A stretch of 64,000 nucleotides of DNA from Psococerastis gibbosa (GCA_963971405.1 OZ020491.1:32849019-32913018); one strand, 5' to 3'; shown: positions 12,378 to 22,713, counted from the first letter of the stretch. Numbers and translations are program-made. The notes: generated by a model from the letters alone, not told the origin.

Positions 12378-13708
12378 TCAGCAGAACGGACCTTGGGCAC
12401 AGGTCCGAATGCTGACCATGGAACCGGGCGATGACGGTAGAGTGGGCGCTCCATGACACCACGGTATTCAAGCTCCTTGCGAGCAATGTAACCGGGGAAG
12501 AGGTTGGTGAATTCGTTATTGGACAGGCGCTCAAAGAAATTACGCCCCAACGTGACGGACTTAACATGACCGAGGTGAAAGTCATTTAGGAATTGACGTA
12601 TCCCCCAGCCATGGTTGTAATGTTGTCTCTCATTTGGAGGGATGTTCAACAATTCTTGGTTCCATGTGTACGACAACACGGTAAACGCGGTGCCGCTCAG
12701 CCTGAAAGGCACGTTGGGAAGGAGCGCTCGGACGGGATGGGTTCTGTATTGAACATTGTCTCTATTTATTAATAACATATTTATCTTCAACATCCCCCTG
12801 TCCCAGTTCACATCCAAGTCTAGACCCTCATCGTCAGATATTTTGGCGATCCTCTGGGCTAGAATGTTACCAGGATCAGTCCTAACCATCTGGTACTCGG
12901 TGGAAGATGTCCCCAACCGAGGCTTGAATTCCGGGTTGCGTAAATCATGAACCAACCAAGAACAAGGGTGGGTGCGCAACCCTGTGAAAGACGCTCTGCA
13001 TGCAGTCCTCAATGCAATAACCCACCGTGTTTCGGAAGGTCTCCTTGTGCCTATGAACCTCATGGCAAACTCCGACACCGTTGTTGCGCTGTCTTTATTA
13101 CCTCGCAGCACTTCAGTCAGTATGTGCCAGTGAGCACGTAGTTCCGGGTATGCGGCTGGACTGCAAACCTCATCCCGTCTTCCTAGGAACTTCTTGAGTT
13201 CCTCCGCTGCCGTGCGCAGCAAGGTGGCCCTCCTGGGATGATCAGCAGCCGCTGATTTATGTCTATCTTCACCGCCTTCAATGGTGGCGGTCTGATTATA
13301 CACAAATGACTTGGCAGTGGTCCCCGTCATCATTTCAACGGCATTAGACCAGCGACCTAGCCTTAGAAAGGGTGCGGCCCTGGCCTCTCGTTCTAGAGCA
13401 AACACATTGTCCAATATACCCACTGCATCTGCTGCGAAAAAGAGCTGCTCGCACTCGTCGCGGTTGTTGTATATATGGTCCGGAGGTAATGCCACCCCTC
13501 GTGGCAAGTTATAATATCCCCTATGTGCCGCTGGTAACCACCACGTCTCCCAGCCGTTGGCGTCATCCCTGCTAACTTCCGGTTGGAGTGGAAATCTTGC
13601 GGTAATCCCTACGCAGAGTGCGTCAATCTCGGCCCAGTTAGGGCTGTCGAGCATCCTATTCGATGTCCATGGCTCGATTCGGTCTGCAAGAGGTATGTGA
13701 TCGTGCAT
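12227..13708 (-). CDS. Endogenous toti-like virus: capsid-like (gag) frame, C-terminal portion
   Basis: A 493-codon frame on - with its first Met at 13708; it is open without Met back to a stop near 13787. It is markedly GC-richer than its surroundings and has no intron signals inside. The composition (many W, P and R; no signal peptide or membrane segment) suits a virion protein. Diverged relatives at 17.5-18.7 and 30.3-30.8 kb share the patterns RFPPQPEV / RFPLQPEV, LxLGxWS and FTGxRTxxxSWL in the same order, so this is a genuine protein family. The frame ends in TAA and is overlapped by a -1 frame that continues the element. Known background: arthropod toti-like viruses make a capsid and a -1 frameshifted capsid-polymerase. 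The family assignment rests on this architecture, not on a recognised domain. The N-terminal part of the capsid seems to be missing. Confidence 0.55.
   Translation of the reverse strand: MHDHIPLADRIEPWTSNRMLDSPNWAEIDALCVGITARFPLQPEVSRDDANGWETWWLPAAHRGYYNLPRGVALPPDHIYNNRDECEQLFFAADAVGILDNVFALEREARAAPFLRLGRWSNAVEMMTGTTAKSFVYNQTATIEGGEDRHKSAAADHPRRATLLRTAAEELKKFLGRRDEVCSPAAYPELRAHWHILTEVLRGNKDSATTVSEFAMRFIGTRRPSETRWVIALRTACRASFTGLRTHPCSWLVHDLRNPEFKPRLGTSSTEYQMVRTDPGNILAQRIAKISDDEGLDLDVNWDRGMLKINMLLINRDNVQYRTHPVRALLPNVPFRLSGTAFTVLSYTWNQELLNIPPNERQHYNHGWGIRQFLNDFHLGHVKSVTLGRNFFERLSNNEFTNLFPGYIARKELEYRGVMERPLYRHRPVPWSAFGPVPKVRSADEPADKQDFPQSPDGLAEAVSAPLQPPQPALVGADPTKGHNASHLPQQDV
12353..12359 (-). 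promoter_or_regulatory. Putative -1 ribosomal frameshift heptamer GGATTTT
   Basis: On the - strand the heptamer reads G GAT TTT with GAT and TTT exactly in the capsid frame. It lies about 20 nt past the stop (12380-12378) that opens the overlapping -1 frame. GGAUUUU is a known slippery site in arthropod toti-like viruses. A heptamer in the right phase, at the 5' edge of a 150-nt overlap leading into the frame offset by -1, is unlikely to be chance, although a downstream pseudoknot could not be assessed. Confidence 0.5.
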
Positions 13709-13789
13709 CCTAGCTATAAGGTCGGCAACCAGGTCGTCGTTCCGCGACGGCGGAACAGATTTTAAATGGGTATGTGAGCTTAAGTTTAC

Positions 13790-14540
13790 TTATACATATT
13801 ATTACAATTAATAAATAAATAAAAATACTAGTGCGCGATATAGCGCTTGCTTCAAACCAATAAAATTTATTTCATTTTTTTTTATCCTTCTGAAAAGATG
13901 GAAGGTGTCATTTCAAGAGATTTAGGACTTGTATAGGGGAGGGGTATAAACACCCACACCGCCTTATAATTAGGTGCCGGAAGATTTGAACTTGTAAGAT
14001 AGATTATACATACTTTATATTACCTTATTATACTTTCCTTGCCATCCCTAGCCTGTCGGTGGCGAGCATATTGTTTGTGTCTGTCAAGTCTAAACAAAAG
14101 CACCAAAGTCCAAGCGTGCAATGTCAAGAGTGAGGCAGTGCCAAATCAGTACAATACAAATCGGCATATTGTCATTGGCATAAACTCAGTTTCTCCTTAT
14201 AAATCAGTCTCGCGCCTTGTGTATGTGCCCTGTCTGTGCAGTTCTCCCTCAGATGCATGTCAAATCTTCCGGTGACTGGATTCCTTTCTCATCACAGCGG
14301 CCCATCAGATGGCTTAATCTGGAGGAAGTCCGCCATTATAGCAGTAGAGCGAATGGAACTGTAAACGTGGGGGAAAAGGGGGTACTTACGCGTAGCCTAT
14401 TGACGTCCGGCGAAGTCCAGCAGGTGAAGTCCAGGTGTACCCGGATGGTCTACGAAGGAGAAGGCTGAAGGATGTAATAATAATAGAAAGTATTATATTA
14501 TATATATTGAGTTTTGACTAGAAAATGCCTGGGTTGAATG
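13790..14540. other. Interval without recognisable gene
   Basis: Composition falls back to AT-rich immediately right of the virus-like insert. Short + frames at 14039-14468 show no domain. No splice or promoter pattern stands out. Confidence 0.4.
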
Positions 14541-15190
14541 TCGCTGTTTTCTTCAATTTCACTTAAGAATGGGAAATTGTGCTTTGCCACTATAGTTTTG
14601 GAAAATTACCCCCACCATATAACACGATAACCCGAGAAAAGTTGATGAAATTCATTAAATGAAGACATGAAATCGGAGGCGTACACATTCAGTACGGATG
14701 CGGTGGTTGGCTTGACGAATTGCTGGAGCTGGCGAAGGAAAGGAGCTGAGGCTGGCAGCAGGAAATGCAAGATAGCAGTGCTGACCAATGGAGAAGACGA
14801 GTGGGCTGGAGACTGATGCGGTGGTTGGCTTGACGAATTGCTGGAGCTGGCGAAGGAGAGAAGCTGAGGCAGGCAGCAGGGAATGCAAGATAGCAGTGCT
14901 GACCAAGGGATACAGTATAATTAGATCTGAAACAGAGCTGAAACTGCAGCAGAGAATGCAAGCGCTGACCAAGGGAGAAGACGAGTCCGCTGGCGACGGA
15001 TGCGGTGGATGGCGATGTCTGCCGAAGGAAAGGAGCTGAGGCTGGCAGCAGAAAATGCAAGATAGCAGCGCTGACCAAGGGATACAGCATAATTAGATCT
15101 GAAACAGAGTTAATCGCACAATGTCATAATCACACCTTCATTTAATTAATTATTGTTTATTTATATTTATTAATGACTATTTTTGCCATG
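14541..15190. repeat. Minisatellite-bearing repeat, copy 1
   Basis: The core (about 14698-15090) has imperfect tandem copies of a unit of about 110 bp built on GCTTGACGAATTGCTGGAGC, GGAGCTGAGGCTGGCAGCAG and GCAAGATAGCAGTGCTGACC. The flanks TCGCTGTTTTCTTCAATTTC (left) and TTAATCGCACAATGTCATAA (right) recur around the second copy at 22.16-22.71 kb, so the whole block is a dispersed repeat. Long frames here on - are by-products of the tandem unit. Confidence 0.75.
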
Positions 15191-15229
15191 CACCTGATTT
15201 GCATTGTAGAATAATTAAATGAAAATAAA

Positions 15230-15450
15230 ATCGCGTACCTTCTTTAATACCCTCTGGGCTACTTCCATACCTAAATGGCCCCAATGAAGGCCGTCGGCAT
15301 GGAAGTATTTTCTTTCCTTTATTAACTCAAAGAAGTTTACTACTTCCAGTTTTACTGCAACAAATAAATAAACGCCTCCTGGAAGGCTGTTTGTCCAAGT
15401 TTCGGTATCGCCAGGGGGATGCACACGACCAATCGCCCTTCTTGAGACTT
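15230..15450 (-). pseudogene. SGNH-hydrolase-like C-terminal exon, copy 1
   Basis: The reverse strand encodes FHADGLHWGHLGMEVAQR (about 15302-15245), the Asp-x-x-His block V of SGNH/GDSL hydrolases, preceded by NFFELIKERKY. Upstream the frame changes at the VYLF stretch, as in the other copies. The 5' part of the exon is replaced by TTGAGACTTGAGAGTCTTGAG, so this copy is truncated. Confidence 0.6.
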
Positions 15451-16030
15451 GAGAGTCTTGAGACTTGAGGTAAGCTTTTTGTGAACCTACAAGCAAAATT
15501 CTATTGTCTATCTATCGATGGCCCCCCCGGACAACACTTAATCTGCACGCTCGCTCGGAGCCCAAAGAGTCTCATGAATACGTGCGAAGAAGAAATAATC
15601 ACTTGGAAAATTTGTGGACTACGATTTGTCGCCAAAACCCATATGATAATCATGCAAATGATTGCATTAATTCAACACTCCAGCATACAGAGCTAGGCGT
15701 AGTCGCAGCCGAGCATCTACCCATTACACTCATTCTGAGGTGGTGATACCTCACCAGGTCACAATATTTACAGCAGCTATGATGGGTTATGTTTTGTGGA
15801 TGAGTCCATGCATTTTCATGGCTCTTACGAAAGAGAAATCTCTCAAATCATAAGAAAGAAGAAAAGTTCACAACATCTCCTTCGACATTGAACTTGCTTC
15901 GCAACAGAACAGTCGGGAAACCTCTTTAACTACCATTGCCATCTCGAAGTCAGAAACGTCAACACCTTAAAGCTGGTTCTTATGTTTCCCCTCGAGCACG
16001 TTCACTCACCACTAGTAAAATTACTTAGGC

Positions 16031-16320
16031 CTACTTACTTTCCCTGTCATCCATGACTATTTTTACCATGCACCTAATTTGCAATGTAGAACAATTAAAA
16101 GAAAAAAAATCGCTTAACTTCTTTAATATGGCCCTCTTGGCTACTTCCATACCTAAATGGCCCCAATGAAGGCTGTCGACATGGAAGTATTTTCTTTCCT
16201 TTATTAACTCAAAGAAGTTTGCTACTTCCAGTTTTACTGCAACAAATAAATAAACGCCTCTTGGAAGGCTGTTTGTCCAAGTTTCGGTATCGCCAGGGGG
16301 ATGCACACGACCAATCGCCT
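16031..16320 (-). pseudogene. SGNH-hydrolase-like C-terminal exon, copy 2
   Basis: Encodes HVDSLHWGHLGMEVAKRAIL near 16175-16120 on the reverse strand, with the block V Asp and His kept although Gly is changed to Ser between them. The frame change at the GVYLF stretch is shared with the other copies. The donor position has drifted (GTTAAGC instead of GTAAGC), and the exon's 5' end is replaced by the GAGACTTGAGG sequence. Confidence 0.55.
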
Positions 16321-16650
16321 TCTTGAGAGTCTTGAGACTTGAGGTAAGCTTTTTGTGAACCTACAAGCAAAATTCTATCGTCTATCTATCGATGGCCCCC
16401 CCCCGGACAACACTTAATCTGCACGCTCGCTCGGAGCCCAAAGAGTCTCATGAATACGTGCGAAGAAGAAATAATCACTTGGAAAATTTGTGGACTACGA
16501 TTTGTCGTCAAAATCCATATGATAATCATGCAAATGATTGCATTTCAACACTCCAGAATACAGAGCAAGGCGTAGTCGCAGCCGAGCATCTACCCATTAC
16601 ACTCTGAGGTGGTGATACCTCACCAGGTCACAATATAAAAAATCGCTTAC

Positions 16651-16922
16651 CTTCTTTAATGTGGCCCTCTTGGCTACTTCCATACCTAAATGGCCCCAAT
16701 GAAGGCCGTCGGTATGGAAGTATTTTCTTTCCTTTATTAACTCAAAGAAGTATGCTACTTCCAGTTTTACTACAACAAATAAATAAACGCCTCTTGGAAG
16801 GCTGTTTGCCCAAGTTTCGGTATCGCCAGGGGGATGCACACGACCAATCGCCCCCGGCGAACCTTCTTAACCGCCACGATCAATCTAAACATCTCGGCCG
16901 CCATACTCCTGCTGTCCGCATG
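16651..16922 (-). pseudogene. SGNH-hydrolase-like C-terminal exon, copy 3 (272 bp, full borders)
   Basis: The exon is bounded on - by TTTGCTGCAG at its 5' side (16922) and AAG|GTAAGC at its 3' side (16651), a length of 272 bp identical to two other copies. It encodes the DSRSMAAEMFRLIVAVKKV start and the GLHWGHLGMEVAKR block V. These two stretches are in different frames, so the exon cannot be read through. That shared lesion argues that it was amplified after becoming non-functional. Confidence 0.6.
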
Positions 16923-17291
16923 CTGCAGCAAATTAAATAAAATCTATGTGTCGTATATTTTATAAATAAAAATTGCACGAGTACCAGCCTATCACATTAA
17001 TCCAAAGTAGCCTTTATTGATTACATTGTGGTCGACCAAGTTTTAGATTTCGATATTTGCTTCCCCCGGTTTTATTCAAGTGTGAGCAAAATAAATTTGT
17101 AGGAATTTTCAAAATTAGCGCGAAATGGACTGTCACTCATCTAACTATTGTATATTGTACAAAAATTGCCCTGCCAGCTTTTACTGTCTCATTAATACAA
17201 AGTACTATATTGAAAGTATGATGGTCGCTCAAATATTTGATTTATATATTTTTGTGTTGTGAGATCCTCCAAAGTCCCGGATTTTATTCAA

Positions 17292-17764
17292 TTATGGTGG
17301 GAACCTGCAAAAAATTCCTAGGACAGGTGGTTGTCCTCTTGGCAGAAGATATCTATCTCTGCACTCACTTCTTCTGCAATCATGGTACACAGGGTCCATA
17401 ACTTTTGTGTCATCCCCTCGAACCCTCCTAAATAGCCCCAATAACAATAAAAGGTCCCTCTTTTGAGTTACCAAAATGATCAGCCTCAGGGGAATAATGT
17501 CTTGAATACGCCTGTTATATGCGTTCAGGCCTCCCTTTGCAACTTATCTGGATACTGCTTCTTTAATTCCATCCAAAATTTGGAATTCTTCGGATTCAGC
17601 TTGCTCCGTCTAAAGTGCTTCACTGCAATTTGTATCAGTTCCAAATCCTCCTCTTTGTTTCCCACTGCGACTTGTGGTCTGTTTTCTTGCTTTCTTCCGC
17701 CATCTAAAATTTTTCTCCTTGCATCTCTCTGCTCAACTTCGTCTCCAACTTGTAGGCGGTCCAT
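17292..17764 (-). pseudogene. SANT/Myb-like module relic, copy 1
   Basis: Reverse-strand frames read ENRPQVAVGNKE, IAVKHFRRSKLNPKNSKFW and ELKKQYPDKLQRE, then CRDRYLLPRGQPPVLG. The pattern xWTxEExxLIxxAVxxF...FWxEL resembles a SANT/Myb-like helix bundle (the WTEEE part is clear at 19.6 and 30.2 kb). It directly follows a capsid-like relic on the same strand. The role is unknown, and the frames are interrupted. Confidence 0.4.
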
Positions 17765-18660
17765 TCTCTAATTTCAAGGCAATCGAAGCTTTTGCGTAGT
17801 TTAGTTTTAATTTCCAGCAAAACGCGGGCTTGATGGTTGAGCCGTTTACTTTCAATGAAATCAAGATCTGTAGAACAAATCTCATAAATGTGGGGCATGC
17901 TCCATACACTAGGGGATTCACCTAACGTCCAGAACATTAGATGTAAATAGAAATTTGAATTTGATAGCTCCGGCGTTAGCCAAGAAGCAAAGTTGGTCCT
18001 TATCCCTGTAAACGTGACTAGGAGTTGTGCCACCCTGTTAACCTCCCAACTAGCCTCTTCTTTCCTCCTCACTCCTAAAATTCGTTATGCTAATTGCACC
18101 AACCCCGAAGTCATCTCATCATCGTGACCCGACACGAGAGTGTCCCAATAACCACACATTTCTTGGTATTGACTGGGATGCACCACACCATCTTTGTCTC
18201 CAGTGTCAATTTTGATCTCCTCATATGCTGTTCTTAGCTCCATTGCCCGCCATGAGTGGTCCACTATCGTTTCAGCCTTCTAGACGCCACATTTAGTACG
18301 CTTCCTGGATCATTCACATAAGTAAATACTCAAGCACAAAGACCCGTGCTTAATTCGCACATAGAGCTCCACTTACCTAGCTTTAATATAGGAGCTGCAT
18401 CGGCCATAGCTGCACTTGAGACGGCTTGGTCAAGTATGTTTACGCACAGTGCTCCCATGTAACTGGCCTCATGCCTCTCGTGCCCCACATAGTCCTCATG
18501 CGGGGGTAGGTTTCCATCCCATTCTGCTCTATGGTCTTCGTGTAACCACAAACACGATTGCTCGTCTGCGCGTACCTCAGGCTGAGGGGGGAATCTTGAA
18601 GACAAACCTTCAGCAATTGCGTCAATCTCGGCCCAGTTAACATCGCCTGCGACCCTCTTC
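17700..18660 (-). pseudogene. Older toti-like capsid relic, copy 1
   Basis: Three stretches collinear with the 493-codon capsid-like frame at 12.2-13.7 kb: SSRFPPQPEV to LKLGKWSSMCEL (18605-18340), a QYQEMCGYWDTL part (about 18190-18150), and FTGIRTNFASWLTPEL (about 18020-17970). They sit in different frames with stops between them and no sign of introns, so this is a decayed relative of the 12-kb insert. It is AT-richer, which fits longer residence in the genome. Confidence 0.5.
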
Positions 18661-18664
18661 CCTA

Positions 18665-18815
18665 CCCAAGGTTTAATACCTCTAACCTGACACCGTTACC
18701 ATTAAACCCATATTCTTCCAAATATTTAGCTAAATGGTCCAAAAAAGATGTGCAAGTCGATCGTATGGAATCAAGGCTATCGGTAATAGCATTACAATGC
18801 CTCAACAAAACAGAC
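18665..18815 (-). repeat. Module B, copy 1 (unrecognised coding-like repeat)
   Basis: A 150-bp block shared with 24605-24770, 26880-27055 and 43530-43690. On - it reads HLAKYLEECGFN with upstream LLRHCNAITDSLDSIRST. Substitutions between the copies often keep the frame, which suggests a former coding exon of an unrecognised protein. Confidence 0.5.
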
Positions 18816-19297
18816 TTTGGACGTATGTACTCTCATCAACGCCTACCAATGTACCGTTAGCCTTGAAATTCCCTTCATCTTCGAGGAAAAGACGCTGGTA
18901 TTTTTTAATATTTTTACCGTTTTATTGTTATTATTTGGTTTAAATTTTTCAAATTAGTTATTAACATTGTTTTTTCTTTAATAAAATTGACACCAACGTG
19001 TAGTTGTGAAAATAAAATGATATCATCATTTGCTATTATTTCGTTTTCTAAAAAATTGAATAATTCAATTGCATTTTCGTCAAAAGTTGTGTTGCGCCCT
19101 GTAAAAAATAACTTTATATGGGATGTTTCCGATAAGATTGTGCACTGCTCTGCTGAACAGTACTGAAGTAAGGTTCGTCGTAATTAAGCACTCGATATTA
19201 AGTTTCCATCTCTATGTATGGTCCACACACTCCTACTACTCTCCTCTACCGTCTCCCCCTTGTACCACGCAGGGTACCTCCTTATAACCATTCAGCA

Positions 19298-19640
19298 CTA
19301 AACTACTTTCAGTTCATCCACTCTACAAGCCACACCCATACTATACCACAGTACCCAATCTTCGTACATCTGTTGAAGGTCTAAAGGACAAATTTCTTCA
19401 AACATTTCCACAGCTTCTTCTGTTAAGTTGTACTTTTCGTAGCAGGCCGATAAGTGCTGCATACGCCTGTTACATGCGTTCAGGCCTTTCCTTTGCAACT
19501 TATTTGGATACTGCTTCTTTAATTCCTTCCAAAATTTGGAATTCTTCGGATTCAGCTTGCTCCGTCTAAAGTGCTTCACTGCAATTTGTATCAGCTCCTA
19601 TTCCTCTTCAGTCCAGGGCTCTTTGTTTCCCACTGCGACG
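19298..19640 (-). pseudogene. SANT/Myb-like module relic, copy 2 with extended 3' part
   Basis: Same module as at 17.3-17.8 kb. From about 19600 it reads EELELIQIAVKHFRRS, FWKELKKQYPNKLQRK, then a longer tail with RRMQHLSACYEKYNLTEEAV and ILYDLQQMYEDWVLWYSMG-like text ending at the stop at 19298. It is the longest uninterrupted version of this tail. No recognised domain beyond the SANT-like N-terminal part. Confidence 0.4.
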
Positions 19641-19818
19641 GTGGTTTTAGTCTTGTGGTGATTATATTTTTTATTTAAATTTTGGTTCACATTACAATGA
19701 CTTACTCATTCATCAGGACCTACGACATTCTCACAAACCTCTAAACGGCAATATGAGCAATGACGGTTTTCCATCACTGACTCCACACTGCCCCTTAGGT
19801 TTACCAACATTTCATTCA

Positions 19819-20315
19819 TTATATTTCCATCACTGATATGACTTCCTGATGCCACTTACTGAGGTCTTCTATCACATTATGGCCTTTAATGATTACGTAG
19901 GAATTGGTGGAACCACCGACCAGTGGAATCCGGTGGATGTTGGTCCTGACATAGTCAAAAAAATATTCTGTCTCTGACTGAGACTGAGGCATGTTGCCCT
20001 TGTGAGGCGGTGTAAAAGTGATGCCGTCCAATAGCCCAAAGTGAACAGGGCATAGCCCGTACTCAGCCACAGCAGCATAGGTGGCCTCAGTAACTCCATT
20101 TACAACGTTCTTGCCTATGGGATAGGTTGCCACTCCCAATCGGGGCTCATCTCGTCGGGCCCCAAACCCTTTAACAACACTAAAATGCTTGCAGCTGTGC
20201 CGCACCATTCATCCTGGTTGGCCGAGTAATCAAAAGGCACTCCAAAATGATTTGCTAAAAGTTCAAACATCGTCACTGCCACATCAAGATCCAAAGAAAC
20301 CTCCTTGTACTTCAA
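19819..20315 (-). pseudogene. Module A, divergent longer copy
   Basis: Two overlapping - frames (20315-20115 and 20208-19819) join into one coding-like stretch with a frame change near 20170. It ends in SETEYFFDYVRTNIHRIP and SYVIIKGHNVIEDL, the conserved end of module A seen four more times in the window. Its upstream part (ANHFGVPFDYSANQDEWCG) is unique to this copy. It lies just upstream, on the same strand, of the older capsid relic, so it may be part of the capsid's missing N-terminal half. That is inference. Confidence 0.4.
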
Positions 20316-20700
20316 ATTAAATATAATCTATGAGTCGTACATTTTATAAATAAAAATTGCCCCGCCAGCTTGCACGAGTGCTATCGCATTAATACAAAAT
20401 ATGAACTTCAAAAGATGGAATTGTCTCAACTAGTCGGTTGAGTTCCATTAGTGAATTTATGGAAATAAGTACGGTAGCCTATGGCTAGTAAAATTACATG
20501 GCCTACTTACTTTCCCTGTCATCCCTAGCCTGTGCTAATCATTAGCACCACCCACTGCAGGCTTTTTCTCTTTAAGTTCTTCATTAGTGTACCCTAATGT
20601 CTGTGCTGTGATGGCTCCTAATTATTGAATTTTGTTTATCCGCAGCTGTAACATAATAAGCAATATCATTAATTTTAAAGCATGTGGCATACGGAGTTGT
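20315..20700. repeat. Duplicated block, copy 1 (partner at 31795-32180)
   Basis: A stretch of about 385 bp from CAAATTAAATATAATCTATG to AAAGCATGTGGCATAC recurs at 31795-32180 with few changes. It contains a donor-like GAAA|GTAAGTAGG on - (near 20510) and ends at different sequence in each copy. Confidence 0.75.
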
Positions 20701-20964
20701 TCTATCCGCTTCTAGACTATAAATTAATTAAATTTAATAGTGTTTTTTTTATTGCGGATGGTGAAATTGTGTTCTGTTGATGGGCTACTGTGATTAAGTC
20801 ATCATTGGAAATTAAATAAAGAAATTGTGTTTGGATATATTTTTTCTTCCGAAAAAAGGTACGCTGTTATATACAAATCGTCGTTTTAAAGAGGCCTTTT
20901 TTAAGGTGTTTTTGATTACGTCGACATAGACACATTTTTTTCTCTTCATTTTCATTTTTCTGGA

Positions 20965-21834
20965 ATGATTTGCAGTAAATGTGGTGAGTCTGCTACTGAC
21001 TGTGTTCACTGTGAGGGCTGCAATCTAGATTTTCATTTTGAGTGTGCTGGAATTAGGGAATCAACATACAGGAAAAGGAATAAGGAGGCGAAATCTGCGT
21101 GGAGGTGTGTGGGCTGCAAACCTAATCGGACGACGAGTGATACTGAAATGAGTGCGGGTGAACTTAATGCTGCAACCCTGAATAATATTTTAGATAAATT
21201 AGGGAAGCTTGATACGATTTCAAGTAAAGTTGATGATCTCACTGCTTCGGTAACGTATATGTCCGATAAATATGAAGATAAGCTTTTCGAAGAAATGAAG
21301 AAATACAAACAAATGTGCTCGGAAAATGCCAAGGACATTCAAATGCTGAAGAATGAAAATCAGTTCCTGCATCGTGAAATGAAGAAATTGCAAGTTAATG
21401 CTAGTAGGATGGAGCAAAATGCATTGAGTGATTCAGTGGAAATTTGTGGAATTATGCAGAAGGAGAATGAAAATGTGAAGGAGATAGTACAAAAAATAGG
21501 TAGCAAGTTGAATCTTCCCTGTTCAGACAACATGTTTGTGCATATTAATCGTCGTTCCCAGCCTAAATTGAAATCAGGTAATTCAAGTAAGTCAACTCCT
21601 ATTGTCGTTCAATTTGCAAGTAAAATTGTAAGTGGACAATGGATGGAGAAGAAGAGAACGGGACTCAACAGTATTGATGTCATAGGAGGAGCTGCTAGTG
21701 ATCCAATTTTTATAAATGAAAATTTGTGTCCAGCAGTGCGAGAGCTTTTTTGGAATGCCAGAGTGAGAGGAAAGAAGTGCAACATAAAATATGTTTGGGT
21801 AAAAAATGGGATTGTTTATAATGAGGAAAGCTGA
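20965..21834 (+). CDS. LINE ORF1 protein (PHD-type finger, coiled coil, FP-like C-terminal domain)
   Basis: An intact 289-residue frame. Residues 3-51 hold a Cys/His finger (CSKCGESATDCVHCEGC, then HFEC and WRCVGC), a PHD-like pattern. Residues about 70-150 are heptad-rich coiled coil. The C-terminal part (IMQKENENVKEIVQKIGSKL, then RELFWNARVRGKKCN and YVWVKNGIVY) matches the Baculo_FP-type domain found in ORF1 of Jockey/CR1-like LINEs. Such proteins bind the element's RNA. A truncated ORF2 follows 150 nt downstream. The only other long intact TE frame in the window is the mariner transposase. Confidence 0.85.
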   Translation: MICSKCGESATDCVHCEGCNLDFHFECAGIRESTYRKRNKEAKSAWRCVGCKPNRTTSDTEMSAGELNAATLNNILDKLGKLDTISSKVDDLTASVTYMSDKYEDKLFEEMKKYKQMCSENAKDIQMLKNENQFLHREMKKLQVNASRMEQNALSDSVEICGIMQKENENVKEIVQKIGSKLNLPCSDNMFVHINRRSQPKLKSGNSSKSTPIVVQFASKIVSGQWMEKKRTGLNSIDVIGGAASDPIFINENLCPAVRELFWNARVRGKKCNIKYVWVKNGIVYNEES

Positions 21835-21982
21835 TGGAGATGGTTTGAGAATAATAAAAGGACTTGAAGACTTGCCTCGTCTGCCCGGGGACGTTTAAGG
21901 CCCCTTATAGTTATCACGTTTGTTAAAACCTGCAAGCTACTGGTCATGACTGCCTATGCTGAACTCAGTGACAAACAAGAGG

Positions 21983-22132
21983 ATGAGTAGTTTCAAAATA
22001 TTTTATGCAAATGCTAGGAGTTTAAGGCAAAATTTTGATAAGGTCAAACTTTCCCTCAGCCTTTCTACATTTTCATATGATATTATTGTACTGTCTGAAT
22101 CATGGATAAATGATTCAGAATTCTCGGACTAG
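21983..22132 (+). pseudogene. LINE ORF2 start (endonuclease N terminus), truncated
   Basis: Begins MSSFKIFYANARSLRQNFDK and continues IIVLSESWINDSEF, the first motifs of an APE-type endonuclease (N near the start; S/T-E-x-W in the first active-site block). The frame ends at a TAG where sequence switches to the minisatellite-bearing repeat at 22.16 kb. LINE 5' ends without their 3' part do not arise from ordinary 5' truncation, so the 3' part was removed or displaced later. Confidence 0.8.
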
Positions 22133-22163
22133 AAGATGCGTAGCTTAAATGAGCCATTCCAAC

Positions 22164-22713
22164 TGTCGCTGTTTTCTTCAATTTCACTTGTTTAAAGTAC
22201 CTTTGTGCTTTGCCGCTATAGTTTTTGAAAATTACCCGCACCATATAACACGAGAACCCGAGAAAAGTTGATGAAATTCACAAAATGAAGACATAAAATC
22301 GGAGGCGTACACATTCAGTACGGATGCGGTGGATGGCTTGACGAATTGCTGGAGCTGAGGCTGGCAACAGAAAATGCAAGATAGCAGTGCTGACCAATGG
22401 AGAAGACGAGTTGGCTGGCGATGGATGCGGTGGATGGCTTGACGAATTGCTGGAGCTGGTGATGGCTGACGAAGGAAAGGGGCTGAGGCTGGCAGCAGAA
22501 AATGCAAGATAGCAGTGCTGACCAAGGGAGAAGACGAGTGCGGATGCGGTGGATGGCTTGACGAATTTCTGGAGCTGGCGAAGGAAAGGAGCTGAGGCTG
22601 GCACAGTATAATTAGATCTGAATCAGAGTTAATCGCACTATGTCATAATCACACCTTCATTTAATTGATTACTATTTATTTTGGTTTATTATTGGCTCTT
22701 TTTATCATGCACA
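22164..22713. repeat. Minisatellite-bearing repeat, copy 2
   Basis: Same flanks and tandem unit as at 14541-15190 (GATGCGGTGGATGGCTTGAC, GGAGCTGAGGCTGGCA, ATGCAAGATAGCAGTGCTGA), with a different number of units. It abuts the broken LINE ORF2, so it, or a recombination at it, is responsible for the LINE's loss of its 3' part. Confidence 0.75.

Larger units (their letters stand above)
15480..18195. repeat. Segmental duplication block, copy 1
   Basis: Starting at CCTACAAGCAAAATTCTATTG, this block matches 27450-30785 almost base for base, apart from an extra 0.7 kb with SGNH-like exons near 29.03-29.72 kb in that copy. It partly matches 35570-37010. The right breakpoint is sharp: both copies share CACCACACCATCTTTGTCTC and then diverge (18195 and 30785). 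Contents on -: SGNH-like exon copies, a SANT-like piece and a capsid-like relic. Confidence 0.8.

Noticed and set aside
11325..13787. Bacterial contamination as the reason for the GC-rich block
   Set aside because: No ribosome-binding sites or operon structure, and diverged relatives of the same protein lie in the flanking eukaryotic DNA.
14606..15090. Long - strand frames rich in S, F, L, P and Q (and similar ones at 22.2-22.6 kb)
   Set aside because: Low-complexity translations of the 110-bp tandem unit; different copies shift frame freely.
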